Positions 22,501 through 34,490 of a DNA stretch of 64,000 nucleotides are shown one piece after another (position 1 is the first letter of the stretch; every line of letters starts with the position of its first letter). This DNA is from Endocalyx cinctus (Eukaryota; Ascomycota; Sordariomycetes; Amphisphaeriales; Apiosporaceae): contig BCKC01000003.1 of assembly GCA_001600455.1 (NCBI GenBank), positions 4,510,754-4,574,753 of the forward strand. Direction: 5' to 3'. The translations under genes were made by a program, and so were the position numbers. The notes beneath the pieces were generated by a model. The model was not told where the DNA came from and searched no databases. It saw only the letters and a program-made list of their open reading frames with translations.

Positions 22501-24003
22501 ATATAGTAATAACTTATTTATTACGTGGTTAAATGTATTTATTCTAGCATACATATACTATGTATTACCTAGATAATTTACAAGAGAGTAAGTAAATTTA
22601 GCAGTCTCGTAATACTCACAACTTGGTTAAGCGTAGATCCAATTCATACTGTATGTAAACAAAAAATCATGTTTATCTCAGAATTACGGGGAACTTAGGG
22701 AACTCAACAGGAACTGTATGCATATACACTTGTACATAACATCCAGAAATAACCAACAGAATCAATCACATACGGCATTAACTTTTGAAATTGAATACAA
22801 CAATAACTTGAACGTCGCTGTGAATAGTTTATGCTAACTGGGAAGTACGAAGTAATTAAATACGCGATAAACTAATCCACCGACCACTGTGCGCTTTACT
22901 GTACGCTATATTACCTGCCGAGTAAGTAAGCTAAATCAGTAGGTACTTTATCAGATATAAATGTACACGACACTACACTACGCAACACCACTGTATAGCA
23001 GTAAGTAACGCAACCATTGTCGGATAAGTTGCCCGTATAGATAGCTAGAATAATTGACGTTCCCTGCATTCTAACTACGCTATGTATACTCCGTATACGT
23101 GTAGTGTACACTATCAACAAAGGATAGTCGCATCACGTAGTGCTCCTATAATAAAGTACCGTTAAGTACTAGTAGAGCATTAAACGCTGAAATATGTACC
23201 TAAATAAAACTTAGTGTACATTAATTAACGAGACAAGTACCTACTCAGCACCTAGCACCTAGCCTAACGTTCACTGTATCCACTTCCTGTCATACTACTG
23301 GCCTAGTCATCTCATCCCCCATGCAATACCACCCAATCCTATAACGACATTATCCCAGGGTTCCTGTACCTTACCATCACGCTTACACTAATTCATACTC
23401 CTCTCTCCCTTTCCTTTTTTTCTCTTTTCTTCCCTTTTCCTCTTCACCGTCGCCCACTCGTGCTGCAACCTCACAGCGGTCTCCTCTCTCTCACTCACTC
23501 TCTTTATCCCCTCAATCTTCACTTTTTCAGTGTTGTTCACTGTCGGGAAAATCCCTTGATCGGCTTCTTTCTCAGTTTATTCATTCTTTTTTTCTTCTTT
23601 CATTAGAACTATCTGACTGTTGATTTCGATCATTGATACTTTCGTTTTTTTTTTATACACCCATCAAACTTGATACTCGACGCCTCGAAGGACCGACCGC
23701 TAGACTTCGATAATACTCGATATTTGAACAGTTCAAGTTAATCCCATTCTTTTATTCCACCCGTTGACAGCCTATTCAAACCCTTGAATATTCATCAACA
23801 AAACAGTGCTTTAATTGCATTCCACATTCCTTTCTCTCTGACTCGTATATTCGATAATTTGTTCGCTATTTTCTCCGAGTCACCAAACGTAACATCTAAA
23901 TGTTTTAAAAGTTCATTGCGACAGTACTAGGCCATTGCGAACTTGTTTATCTTTGTTTACCTTCTAGTTTTTTCAAAATTTCATATTCGCACTTGCCAAC
24001 ACG
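19565..24003. other. Gene-poor region of 4.4 kb
   Basis: It holds the NAF1 3' region, a (TTA)n tract near 20475-20492, a 16-bp palindrome at 20717-20732, and, at the right end, a CT-rich leader (about 23400-23650) before the SH3 gene. From 22450 to 23300 it is AT-rich with many TAC/GTA steps. I find no coding sequence, tRNA or transposon. A long non-coding transcript is possible but not supported here. Confidence 0.45.
20717..20732. repeat. 16-bp perfect palindrome
   Basis: GTATGCATATGCATAC reads the same on both strands. It could be a binding site or chance in AT-rich DNA. Confidence 0.6.
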
Positions 24004-25958
24004 ATGGCACACATTCGCCATGGACACCGCCACGTGCGGCAGCTTAGCGATAATGCGGACAACGTTGTTGACGATGTACAGAGCGTTGTAAACAACATAT
24101 TAAAAGAGAGGGAGCCTAATACCGTGTTCAAGACCATCTACACTACTTTGGAACCAACTTTCACTGGCGCTATCGGCGGTTACTCGACTATGGATGGAAG
24201 CGAAGACGCCACACAGACAGCTGATGCCGCCGATTCTGCTGACGAGACGACTAAGGCTGTGGCAGCCGCCGCCGCCACTACCACAACCAACAAGGATAAT
24301 AAGGCGGCAACAGCAACAACTCTTCCCTCATCAATTGAGAATCCCTCCTCACTCACCGACGTGGCCGACCAAACTACTCTGGCTCTGGCGACCGCTGATG
24401 CCACTTCATCAGATGCTCTAAGTAGCCTTTCGACAACGTCGCAAACCGCCGTCTCGGATTCTGCCTCGGCCACTTCATCTTCCTCTTCGGATTCATCTAG
24501 CGATTCTAGCAGCAGCTCCGGTTCGAGCGCAGGGACCCAAGCCGGTATTGCATTTGGAGTATTAGGTGGTATTTTATTGATCGGAGTTGCCGTCTTCTTT
24601 TTGTTTAACAAGCGAAAGAGGGATCTCGCGCGCCAACGAGCAGGCCTAGACGATGAGAAGGTGAACGGTTCATTTGGTGGCACCGGTGCTGTGATTGCTC
24701 CTTCCGGTAGTCGTCCCGCATCCGTAATCACCACTCGAACCAGCGCAACCGCCCCACAGGTCAGCCTTCGCCCGATCACTCAATTCAACCCTACCTTCGG
24801 CGAACGACGCTCGAGTAAGGGTGCCGCTCTTGCTTTGGCCACCGCTTCGGCCGGTAACGGTAGTAACGCTAGCTTATGGGAGCGACCTGCGACCCGGGAC
24901 GCCAACAACCCCGAGAATCCTTTCGGAAACGATGCTGCACGTGCTTACACTCCTACCGGTAACGAGTCTTCGACCGCTTTGAACCAACCTAGCAACCCGT
25001 TCAACTCTCCCGAGAACGTTGTCGGAATGGCTCAGACTACTAATTCGCCTCCGAGATCATCCCCGATTGGCACCGCCGCCACTACCGGAGCTGCGGCTAT
25101 CGGTGCTACCGCGGCAGCAGCCTCTTTGGCCCGCAAAGCATCTACCCGCAACAACGGACCCGCCCCTCTTGATTTAACCATGCCGGAACCGCCACCAAGC
25201 CCTGCTGGCACCGAGTACAGCATGCATTTGCTCTCTCCCGGTCAATCTCCCGGTCCTTCCAAGGGTGCTGCTGCTATTGCCGATGCCGGTGGACCAGCCG
25301 CTACAGCCGTTCACCGAGTACAGCTCGACTTTAAGCCTAGCTTGGATGACGAATTGGAACTTCGCTCTGGTCAATTGGTTAGAATGCTTCACGAGTACGA
25401 TGATGGATGGGTAAGTCGCATCAAACTCAGCTTGATTAAAGTTATCTGATTACTAACATGCATAATTAGGCTCTCTGCATTCGCCTTGACCGCTCTCAGC
25501 AAGGTGTCGCTCCTCGTACTTGCCTCTCTACCCGTCCTGTGAAGCCGCGCCCCGCCGGAGGCCCCGGTGGTCGCCCTGGTCCTCCGATCAACCCCAACGG
25601 CGCACGTGGCCCTCGTGGCCCTCACCCAGGTCAGAGACCCATGACCCCTCAAGGTCAGAGATCCATGACTCCTCAAGGTGGCCCGCCGTACCCTCGTCCC
25701 GAGTCGCCAATGCGCCCTATGACGCCTGGTGGCCGCCCTCAGTCTCCTGCCACCGGTCGGCCTATGAGCCCTTACGGCAAAGGTCGCCCTGCTTCACCCG
25801 CCGGAGGACGACCGATGAGCCCTAACGGTATGGCTCCCCGCATGGGACCCTCGGGCCCGAGCCCAATGAACCCTAACAGCGGTTCTGGCGCTCCCCAAGG
25901 TCAACGAGGACCCCCGGGACCTGTCGGACGGAAACCAGTTCCTGGCCAGGCGTACTGA
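24004..25958 (+). CDS. Single-pass membrane protein with cytoplasmic SH3 domain (Fus1-like layout)
   Basis: Exon 1 24004-25410 and exon 2 25470-25958 (branch TTACTAAC) give 631 residues. The N-terminal 180 residues are rich in Ser, Thr, Ala and Asp and likely O-glycosylated outside the cell. A single membrane helix, GIAFGVLGGILLIGVAVFFL, lies at about 182-203 and is followed by basic KRKRD, so the C-terminus is cytoplasmic. An SH3 domain at about 435-490 includes LDFKPSLDDELELRSGQLV and HEYDDGW, with the intron inside it, then ALCIRL and GVAPRTCL. The tail carries repeated R-P-M-S/T-P-x-G units and Gly-Pro-Arg stretches. No clear signal peptide precedes the ectodomain, so it is a type III-like topology. 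The layout (Ser-rich ectodomain, helix, SH3) recalls yeast Fus1, a cell-fusion protein, but orthology is not established. Confidence 0.85.
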
Positions 25959-27696
25959 AGTGCTTGACATGAGAGCACGCGTTGGCGGAAGAGTCACCCC
26001 TTTCCGTAATAACCAATAACCCACGCCCCCGGACAATATTCGTCATATACCCATTAACGAACTCTAACGACACTTTTTACAATCTTCTAGTCTCTCGTTC
26101 ACCCTTTTTTTTCGTCTTTTTTTTTTTTTACAATACCATTTTCCTTTCTAAGCATAAAATACGCCTGAGTCGAAGAGCTGCGAAGCTATCTCGGATATAT
26201 GAAAAGTGATTCCACTTCTGTTCAGCTCGACCTCAGATAATCTGGTAATTTCTTGTCGATAATTTCTATTCTTTCGGCTACGGGGCATCTGCCTTGTGCC
26301 ATTTGAAGTTGGCCACTGCAACCATCTTTTACGGATTGGAACGCTGTGATGACTTCATTACCTTTGTCAATTCGGTACCCCTCCCATTCTTGCTTTTATC
26401 GGCTGGGATGGAGAGCTTGTCTGGTACCTACGTTCTTGTTTTACTCGGGCAATTCAGTTGCATCTGGGTCTGGCGATATGGTTGGTGGTCTAGACGGTGA
26501 TTTGTTTACTTGGCCTTTTTACTAGGGAATATTTTGCGATGGGCTGCGCCTGGGGACGATGATGTAGAGAAGAAGAATCTGTATGTAGTAGGTTCGGCAC
26601 GGTGTGCCATGTCGATAGTCGTCGTGGAGAAAGAATTGAGTGATACTTTACCTCGTATCCCTGTCAGAATATATCATGGCCACACGTGATGCTAAATCAT
26701 TTCTTGAATCTCCGCTTATTGCCCGTATCGTTATAATCAAATGGGGTAGACTCCGCTTTACTGGTTTTCATACGATCCACCCCGTCGGTTCATGACTAGT
26801 TGAGATTTTTACAAAAACCGTCAACTAGGTAATTCGCTAGCTAGCAAGTGGGGAGGGATTTGCTCAAGAGAGAGGTATACTATATTTCGTTTGGTAAAGT
26901 CTTTCTTGTCCGACTTAAATTCTCTCGCTTAACCCATTCCGATGGCAACCCAAAGGATCAGATACATATACACAGAGGAGATGCAAGTGCAGGCATCCGA
27001 AGGAAGGAGTAATAATATGACGCCGGTAGTTGGGTAATAAAGAACCCCCATGATGGATACGTGGCTATCCATTGGCTCCTTTTTGTGTCTTCCTTGCTAT
27101 TCACTCTTCTTTTCTTTTGCGGGGAAACCCAAAAGAAGAACAAGACAAGAAAAACAAGAGAGGATATGGAGTGGTTTAGGTATAGGGTCAGTTTTTCACA
27201 AAGACAGTAGTAATCAAGTATCGCCGGGTATTTCACCGACAGACTGGAAATCTCTCATTAAACTCCTCTCCCCCATATGGGGAAAATGGTAAATGAAATG
27301 ATACGTTAGGTAGCCAAGAATGAATGGGGATGGGATGGGGAAAGAAATAACTGAAAAGAAAACAATAAAGAACGCTAAAGAAGAATTTATTTGGGGTACC
27401 TATCTTATTTTTCATCGTCATTCATCCCGTCTAAGGCCCCTCCCCCTGTCTTCCCCCACACTTTCACACCCAACCGAGGAGGAACCGGGACATCGCTGTT
27501 AACGGGGAAATTGGAGAATTTTGTGACTGGTTTGTTTAGTTCTGTTTATCTGGAGGTTTATTTCTTACACTGATATGCGGTGAGATCTCGGCCGTCCGAT
27601 GGGATAGGTAAAGCAGGTTTTTAATGAGAGAAGCGGGTAGAGAGAGTCGGGGAGATCCTTTTTTTTTGCACTAGAACGAGAGGAGTATATATATAT

Positions 27697-27714
27697 GTGT
27701 GTGTGTGTGTGTGT
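27697..27714. repeat. (GT)n microsatellite
   Basis: Nine GT units directly after a TA run, 156 nt before the esterase start. Confidence 0.85.
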
Positions 27715-27829
27715 GAAATTAATTCGCCCGATGTGTTCCTTCTTTCTTTCTCGTTTTCCTCCTCTCTCTCTATGCCGTCTTCTGTGTATATATGTGATCT
27801 GATCCTTCCTAGTTAGGACAGAGTATCTT

Positions 27830-27853
27830 TATATATATATATATATATATATA
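27830..27853. repeat. (AT)n microsatellite close to the esterase start
   Basis: Twelve AT units end 16 nt before the ATG at 27870, so the repeat is in the leader or at the transcription start and could affect expression. Confidence 0.85.
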
Positions 27854-27869
27854 CACATAATCATTCATC

Positions 27870-29477
27870 ATGGCCGTGATGAAGTCTCCGGTTTCTCTCT
27901 TCTTGCCGCTCATGCTGCTCCAACAGCAAGCCCTCGCCCTCCCCGCGGCGTCGGTTTCGACGGCGGCTAACTGTTCCTCCTCCTCGCTCGCGGGCCTACT
28001 CGACTTCTCCTCGTACAACGCCACCTTCCTCAACGCGACGTACCACTCCTCCGGCTCCTTCACCTCCGACTCCGACGTCAACGCCTACTCCTTCTGCGAG
28101 GTCTTCGCCAAGGTCAACTACGCCACCGACGCGCAGCTCGTCTTCACCCTCTGGCTGCCCGACGCGTCCGAGTACCGGGACCGGTTCGTCGCCGTCGGGA
28201 ACGGCGGGTTCGCCGGAATCATCGACCAGTCCGGGGTACTAAAACAATTCAACGCCGGCATGGGATTCGCCGTCGCCGGCGGAGACGGCGGGCACGACGC
28301 CTACGCCGAGACGCAGGGCCACAACTGGGGCCAGCCCGGCGAGTCTATCCCCTTCTTGCAGCGGGAGGTCACGGCCTCGGCCTGGATCCACGACGCCGTC
28401 AGCATCTTCACGCCCTTGGCGAGAGACCTCACGGCCGAGTATTACGGCGGCGCGCAGCCCAAGTACAAGTACTACAACGGGTGCTCGACCGGCGGCGCCC
28501 AGGGGTTCGCGCTCGCGCAGTTCCACCCGGACCTCTTCGACGGCATATACGCCGGCTCACCCGGCAACTACTACACACACCTCGGCCTCTTCTTCCTCTG
28601 GAACGAGGGCATCTTCGCGAGCGACGGGACGCTGTCGCAGGGGGTGCGAAACTTCACGACCCAGAAGGTGCTCGACCAGTGCGACGGCCTCGACGGCGTC
28701 GTCGACGGCATGCTCGAGAACCCGACGCTCTGCCCGTTCGACGTCGACGCCCTGGCCTGCGCCGCCAACGAGACGCAATCGGAGGACGACGTCACCTGCC
28801 TGACGTCGACGCAGATCGCGTCGTTCAAGAAGATCTACGCGGGCCCCCACACGTCGGACACGTCGGAGGAGATCTACCCGGGTTACGACTTCGGGTCCGA
28901 GCGGCAATGGTACCAGTCGAGCCCGTCGGGCGGGTTAGCGAACAACTACACGCGGCCGATCCTGCAGAACCGCGTGTACGCGAACCTGTCCTACTCGACG
29001 ACCGACTTCCGCTGGACCGCGGCCGAGGTCGAGTACGTGCGGGAGCGCGCCGGAACGTTTATCGACGAGATCGGGTACGGCGCCGACCTCGCCGGGTTCC
29101 GCGCCGCCGGCGGCAAGATGATCACCGTCCAGGGCTGGGCCGACGAGTATAACCCGGCGCGCTGGCCCATCATGCATTGGGAGAGCATGCGGGATTCGAC
29201 CCCGGCCGGCGAAAAGCTCGCCGATTCTTTCGGCTTGTTCATGGCTCCGGGAGGAGGTCACTGCGGCAGCGGGAAATACTACCCTAATGCCCCCGGTACC
29301 TGGCACGTCATGGACCCCCTGTTGGGGTGGGTCGAGAATGGCACGGTGCCGCAGGAAGTCTTGGCGAGCGATCCGGCCGACGGTAGCGGTAGGACGAGGA
29401 AGTTGTGCTCTTGGCCGGCACAAGCTAAATATGTGGGAGAGGATCCGAATGATTGGAATTCGTTCGTGTGCGAGTAG
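27870..29477 (+). CDS. Secreted tannase/feruloyl esterase family protein
   Basis: Intronless, 535 residues, with a signal peptide (about 1-23, ending LALPAA). Members hydrolyse ester bonds of gallic acid in tannins or of ferulic and coumaric acids on pectin or xylan. The CS-D-HC arrangement typical of the family is complete: C205-S206 in NGCSTGGAQG, D425 in GWADEYN, and H464-C465 in GGGHCG, so the disulfide tying nucleophile to histidine can form. The calcium-binding lid motif CDGLDGVVDG is also present near residue 271. Several N-glycosylation sequons occur. The gene is GC-rich compared with its AT-rich flanks. It faces the zinc-cluster regulator tail to tail and lies 3.4 kb from an exo-polygalacturonase, which favours a pectin-feruloyl role, but tannase versus feruloyl esterase cannot be decided by eye. 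Confidence 0.93.
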   Translation: MAVMKSPVSLFLPLMLLQQQALALPAASVSTAANCSSSSLAGLLDFSSYNATFLNATYHSSGSFTSDSDVNAYSFCEVFAKVNYATDAQLVFTLWLPDASEYRDRFVAVGNGGFAGIIDQSGVLKQFNAGMGFAVAGGDGGHDAYAETQGHNWGQPGESIPFLQREVTASAWIHDAVSIFTPLARDLTAEYYGGAQPKYKYYNGCSTGGAQGFALAQFHPDLFDGIYAGSPGNYYTHLGLFFLWNEGIFASDGTLSQGVRNFTTQKVLDQCDGLDGVVDGMLENPTLCPFDVDALACAANETQSEDDVTCLTSTQIASFKKIYAGPHTSDTSEEIYPGYDFGSERQWYQSSPSGGLANNYTRPILQNRVYANLSYSTTDFRWTAAEVEYVRERAGTFIDEIGYGADLAGFRAAGGKMITVQGWADEYNPARWPIMHWESMRDSTPAGEKLADSFGLFMAPGGGHCGSGKYYPNAPGTWHVMDPLLGWVENGTVPQEVLASDPADGSGRTRKLCSWPAQAKYVGEDPNDWNSFVCE

Positions 29478-29694
29478 AAATAGTAATCTTAGCGATAATA
29501 AAGAGGTTTTATCGTAAGCGAATCAGGAGTTGGCAGGGGCACGGAAATAAGAGCCATATGAGTTATGACCAGCCTGGCAGGACCTAAAGAAGTTCCTAGG
29601 TTACATACAATATTTAAAATATATACAAATAAATATAATTACATATAAAGTTCGAAAGTATATGCCACTTATTATCAAGCGAAGCTGAATTTAG

Positions 29695-32309
29695 TTACGT
29701 TGTCCAGAAGTCGTTGGCCGGATCGCTCTCTGTCGAAATTCCTACGGAGTTATCAAACCAAAGATTGAAGAACGAGTAAGGCAATTGAAAATTCGAAGGA
29801 TTAAGATCTGATTCATTATTAGTGAAATGGACGAGCTTCGATTTGACCAATCTACACGTACCTTGAATTTCTGAATATTCCGGAGTCCCTAATTCCGTCC
29901 ACGAATCCTCAACGACAGGAGCACTACACGGTACTTCCAAACTCCTTAGCACCGGAGTCAGAGCCTCGACAGCCTTTTTCGCTTCTCTTGAAAAACTACT
30001 CTGTCGATCCCAGAGCTCTCGCGTCTTGATCAGAAGACCTCTGACCTCCTCGGCGTTTATTTGGATGATGCCTCTCTTGCTCTGCTGCACACAGTAGCAC
30101 ATAATGCTGGTCGCGAGGAGAAATTCGCTGTTGACTAGGGAGGAGTTCATCCATTTCATGGACTGCAAAAGTCCTGTGGGACTACTTTCTGTTTCGTTCA
30201 TCAGTTGGTGTTGGTGAGAAGGGGAAGTTAAAAGGCTGTGTAAATTTTGCTATAGAGAATTGACTCTGGGTACGTCTTATAAGTCTACCAACCTTCATTA
30301 ATTGCCTGCTGGTACTTGAGCATTTGCATAGCCGCCTCTAGCACTGTCTTTTTCGAATAAGTGAACTGATTGATATCCTTGGAAAGACAAAAGTGTCTCA
30401 TATGGAGGATGATCTGCGCTTTATGGTAAATTAGTTGGATAAAAACTCGCTACAACCTCGTTAGTATTATATGTAGAACCCAATTTTCCAATACAGGGCA
30501 AGACGAAGAACTTACTTGGAAAATAACGTGGGGTGGGTCTACGAGCGATTGAGACATTGGCCGAATTCTACACGCTTCTGGGATGCTGTCACGGGCGGCA
30601 TCGAGCTGTGTTTGTATCTTCATGACGTCCGAGTAAGAGTACGGCCGGGGATTCGTCACGAGATCCGAAATGACGCGAAACACAGTCCAGATCTTCTGTT
30701 TCGTAATAAGAAGCAGTGCCGGCGTGAACTCCTGATCGGATCTTGCTGGGGGCAACGTCGTCGAATCCTTACTAAAATCGTTGTCCAGCAGGTTACGAGG
30801 CTCGAGAGTGTCCGTGATTGAATTCTTGATGATGCTCGGCATTCCTATCTGGGTTGAGACGGCTAGGTCGATCTGATAAATGGTAAACCATACCCGCCGC
30901 CGCATCTCGCCCTCATACACAGACGGCCCTTTGAAGAAGCTCGAGTCTCGATGATATCCCATTCGGATTGCTGGTTTTTCCCCTTACTGTTAGGACAATG
31001 GCATTGAGGCAAAGAATAAGGGGTAACTATAAGAATTGTTCCTACCGATCTGTACCAGATTTCCCAGAACCATCCAAGCCCCAGGATCCGAGTCTCGTCG
31101 TACGTATTGTTCAATGATCATGTAGTGCAGGAGTGCTTCGACGATAAAAGGCCCGCCGTTGGCAAACCGCGCGAGCATTAATGCCTGGACGACTTTCTCC
31201 ATGTATATGTATGTTTCGGAGGGCCTGTTAGCCTGTAAATCTAATGGAATGTTGAGCGGATCTGAGACACGAAAATCGGATGCCTGGAAATGTGTGGTGA
31301 GGCAAAGAAGGCTCAACAGTAAAGCAATCCAATTAATAGAGACCACTTCTGGGTTTTCCCAAAACTTTTCGTACTGTATACATACGTCACTTAGCATGAT
31401 GACTCCTCTCGTTCCTTTGGCTTCTAGCCTACCTGTTTCAAAAATTCATTTCTATGTATGACACCTAGGAAAATTAGCATGACATGTATAACGGGGGGCT
31501 TTCATCGAGACTACTCACAGAGAGACGCGCCAAACACAGTGAAATAATAGGCTACCAGGCGGTCGGTTTTATTCCGAGGAGGAATAGCCGCTAGTACTTC
31601 CTCTTTGGTAGCCTGTTTACACCCATGTAGTAGAGAAATGGGGGGATTCAGGCTTGAAAGTGGACGTTCCGTCTGATCGGGCAAGATGCCCGTGTTCGCC
31701 GTCCCGGGCCGCTGGTCGAACTCCGTGACGTTGGCGAGGACCGAAGTCCAGTGAGAGGGTTCCTTATACCTCGTACCCGTTTCCGTCAGGCACAGTCGAC
31801 CTGATACGGATGGGTTTTGAGTTGGTTGGGCGAGCGACGCGTCCCCGCTGTCCCGACGGCTTTGTGTCGAAAGCGGGTCGTTGCTCGGAGCGGGCGTGGT
31901 AACCGGAGTGAGAGGTCCTTGACCACGTTTATTGAGCGCTGAAGATCTTGATGCGTTTGCCACATACGAACAAGTTGGTCCGCAGCCGCTTTTCTAGTTA
32001 AGTTTTTTATGTAAGCTACTTAAGCAGTAATTATATGGTTTTGAAGCGTTATGTGTGCATCTGTGTGTGTCTCGCACGCACGTACCTGACACGTAGCACA
32101 TGGATTTTGGCGATCACATTTCAATCTTCATCCGTCTGAGTTAGCGAGAGAAAGAGAGAGAGGAATAACATATTGAATATAAGTTTTTACACGGACAGCT
32201 TAACTTACTTGCGACGGCGACACGTGTTACAAGATAATTGCGGTTTGTCGCGGCGACGATTAGGGGGAGGTCTTGGCCGGGAAGTAGATGGGAAATTCTC
32301 GCCGAGCAT
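29695..32309 (-). CDS. Zn2Cys6 fungal transcription factor, eight exons
   Basis: Exons (minus): 32309-32209, 32125-32086, 31993-31519, 31464-31433 (32 nt), 31373-31046, 30970-30516, 30449-30289, 30235-29695. All joins are in frame and give 710 residues. The DNA-binding zinc cluster is split over the first three exons: LSCNTCRRR, KLKCDRQNPCATCQ and KSGCGPTCSYV supply the six ligands (C-x2-C-x6-C-x5-C-x2-C-x8-C). Residues of about 90-170 are a Ser/Pro linker. The middle-homology regulatory domain runs over exons 4-7: VIHRNEFLKQ-YEKFWENPE, AIRMGYHRD, EMRRRVWFTIYQIDLAVSTQ, and QIILHMRHF. The C-terminal exon carries SSLVNSEFLLATSIMCYCV. It is a nuclear regulator of unknown target; position between an esterase and a pectinase suggests a local pathway regulator. 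No single reading frame covers it, so an automated call is likely to fragment it. Confidence 0.9.
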
Positions 32310-32906
32310 GGCACAACAGCTGAATGAAAGTATGATTTACAACACAAGCTTTGATCTCTAATATAAAATGATGTTCGGGATTTCTCTTAGGATTTAAAGT
32401 CTTTATACCTAACATCTAAAATAATATCCATATGGATATATATTATAACTTTGCTGACGTGATGAGCCAATCATGGATCGCCCGAATTCCCGATCATCCG
32501 ACCATCCGATCGTCCGATTCTCCCAAGCCCCTTAGTGATCAGTGATTAATGAACAGCTTAATTTAACGAAAGCACCTACTTATTCGCCCTACCTGCCAGT
32601 CTATCTGAATCTTTATAGTGTGCCCTACAGCGGTGTGACCACTATAAATATCCACTAACTTACCGCACGTTGAGCTGTTGTTCCAGGATGTAAAAATTAA
32701 GATCACATACTACAGTAGCACAACTTAATCCTCTGCCAAAGAGTAGATCTTTCGGTTTACTCCCTTCAGATGGACAAAGGCACACTCAAGTTATATTCGA
32801 TGGAGGTAAGCTATTAATTTTTATTTATACTAAATGTTAATCTACTGATGCGGCTCCTACTCTCTCCTCTATCCTCCATCTGCCTTCCGGTACAGAAATA
32901 GCGATA
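32310..32906. other. Promoter of the zinc-cluster regulator and 3' end of the exo-polygalacturonase gene
   Basis: About 600 bp, AT-rich in part. Four ATC-CGA-type short direct repeats (GATCATCCGACCATCCGATCG) occur near 32494-32520. No gene recognised. Confidence 0.45.
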
Positions 32907-34490
32907 TCAGAAAGGACTGGGACTAATACTCGCCAAAGGTACCGAACATGTGTTTGACAGCGCCGCCGAGGCTTCCGTCGTATCGGAGCTCACGCAAGGC
33001 ATTCCCAAATCGCCCTTGACGCCGTCGCAGAGGATCACGGGCTCGTCGCCGCACGGCGACGTAACGGTGAAGTTCTTGAACGTGATGTTGTCGCACACGG
33101 CGTCCGGGTTCTTGGAGCAGGTCAGCTGAGCGACGACGGTGCCGTATTTCCCGCTCGTGTATCCCGAGAAGTTCTCGAACAAGATGTTGGTGATGTTCAT
33201 CTGGGACGGGTACTCGGTACACGTCGTTTCGTTGATCTACAAGGACCGAAAAAAAACAGGCCGATGTCAGTTAACGATTAACATAAAATGGGTAAAAGGA
33301 TATCAGATTGGGTGGAGGCTGAATAGTGATTCTTGAGATACTTACGTTGAAGTAGCATGAATCGAGGAACGCGGCGTACTCGTTGTTCGCCTGCCAGAAG
33401 TTGCTATTCAGGGCAAGCTTGTTAGTACGATGTTTTTGGTATTTATTTTCAAGGGTGATAGGTTATCTGATAAAACTTACCGGAATGTGATGTTATCAAT
33501 GAATCCATAACCTACGTCCGGTCCAGCCCAGGTCTTTAGACGAGCACCGTGCTGGCCATTGAGAAGCCAGACGTTCTCAATCACGACGTCCTGAATAAAA
33601 CTCTTCTCGCCAGCATACTGCCCGACGGATCCCATGGATTGGCCGTGCGTGCCGTTACAGTACATAGTATCGACATGTACATTCGTCGCGTTCGACTTAG
33701 GCGAGAAGCAGTCGTCCCCGATGTTCACCCAAACGCGTTCGACCGTGACATCCTCGACGTTGAGGGAGTCGAAGAAGTCGGTATTTTTCGGCAGCGACGT
33801 CGCGTTGTTCGACTCGGCGGTGCATGCGACATCCCTAAAAGAAACGCCCTTCGAGGTGACGATGAAGTTGGTCCAGCAGGGGGAGTCCTTCTCGTGGATG
33901 CCCTCGATGGAGAGGTTTGTCGCGTTCTCGGCGTAGAAGAGGATGGGCCGGAGGTACTCGTTGTCCGGGTCGAGGATCTCGAGGCCCGCGAACTCGTTCC
34001 ACCACCGCTGGCCGTTCCCGTTGAGGACGCCCTCGCCGCGGATCGCGACGTCGTTGCCGCCCCACTTCCAGAACATGAGGGAGTTCTGGAAGGGGTGCGT
34101 GAAGGCATTGGCCTGCCAGTACGGCGTGTCGTTAGTGAAGCGGACCTCGCCGTCCCACTGCACCTGCACGTCGTCCAGGAAGGTCAGGTCCAGGGGCTTG
34201 CCGATCACGAACAGCTCGTCCTTGGGCAGGTACAGGGTGCCGCCGTGGTTGGCCTCCGTGATACCCGCCAGGAACTCGTCTGCCACGTCGTCCGTGTCGT
34301 TGCACGAGGACCGGATCGTCACCGTGCGTCGACCCGACTTGGAAAGGTTGGGGAGGTACGGATGCTTGACTCGAAACTCGTCCAGGCTGCGAGGCACGCC
34401 CGCTGGAAGCAGGTCTAAGACGTCATTGCCGCTTGCGCACGCGCCGCTTACGGCTACGGCCAGGGTTGTGAAGAGGCTTGACGAACGCAT
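32907..34490 (-). CDS. Secreted GH28 exo-polygalacturonase
   Basis: Three exons, 34490-33481, 33403-33346 and 33236-32907, give 465 residues. The signal peptide is about 1-20 (MRSSSLFTTLAVAVSGACAS). GH28 enzymes cleave alpha-1,4-galacturonan by inversion in a right-handed beta-helix. The four signature segments are present: NTDFFDS, GDDCFSPKS, GTHGQSMGS and ARLKTWAG, i.e. the catalytic Asp set, the His and the RxK pair. NTDF instead of NTDG and THGQS are typical of exo-acting members or xylogalacturonan hydrolases. Ten or more N-glycosylation sequons suggest heavy glycosylation. An in-frame ATG ten codons upstream (34520) would place charged residues before the signal, so 34490 is preferred. 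The gene lies upstream of, and on the same strand as, the zinc-cluster regulator. Confidence 0.92.

Larger units (their letters stand above)
25959..27869. other. Intergenic region with dinucleotide repeats
   Basis: It includes the SH3 gene 3' UTR and the promoter of the tannase-family gene. The right end has a GT repeat (27697-27714) and an AT repeat (27830-27853). No gene recognised. Confidence 0.5.

Noticed and set aside
24180..24779. 199-residue minus-strand frame
   Set aside because: Shadow of the Ser/Ala-rich SH3 protein, with no family resemblance.
33549..34418. 289-residue plus-strand frame over the GH28 gene
   Set aside because: Val/Arg-rich antisense shadow; the minus strand has all GH28 motifs.
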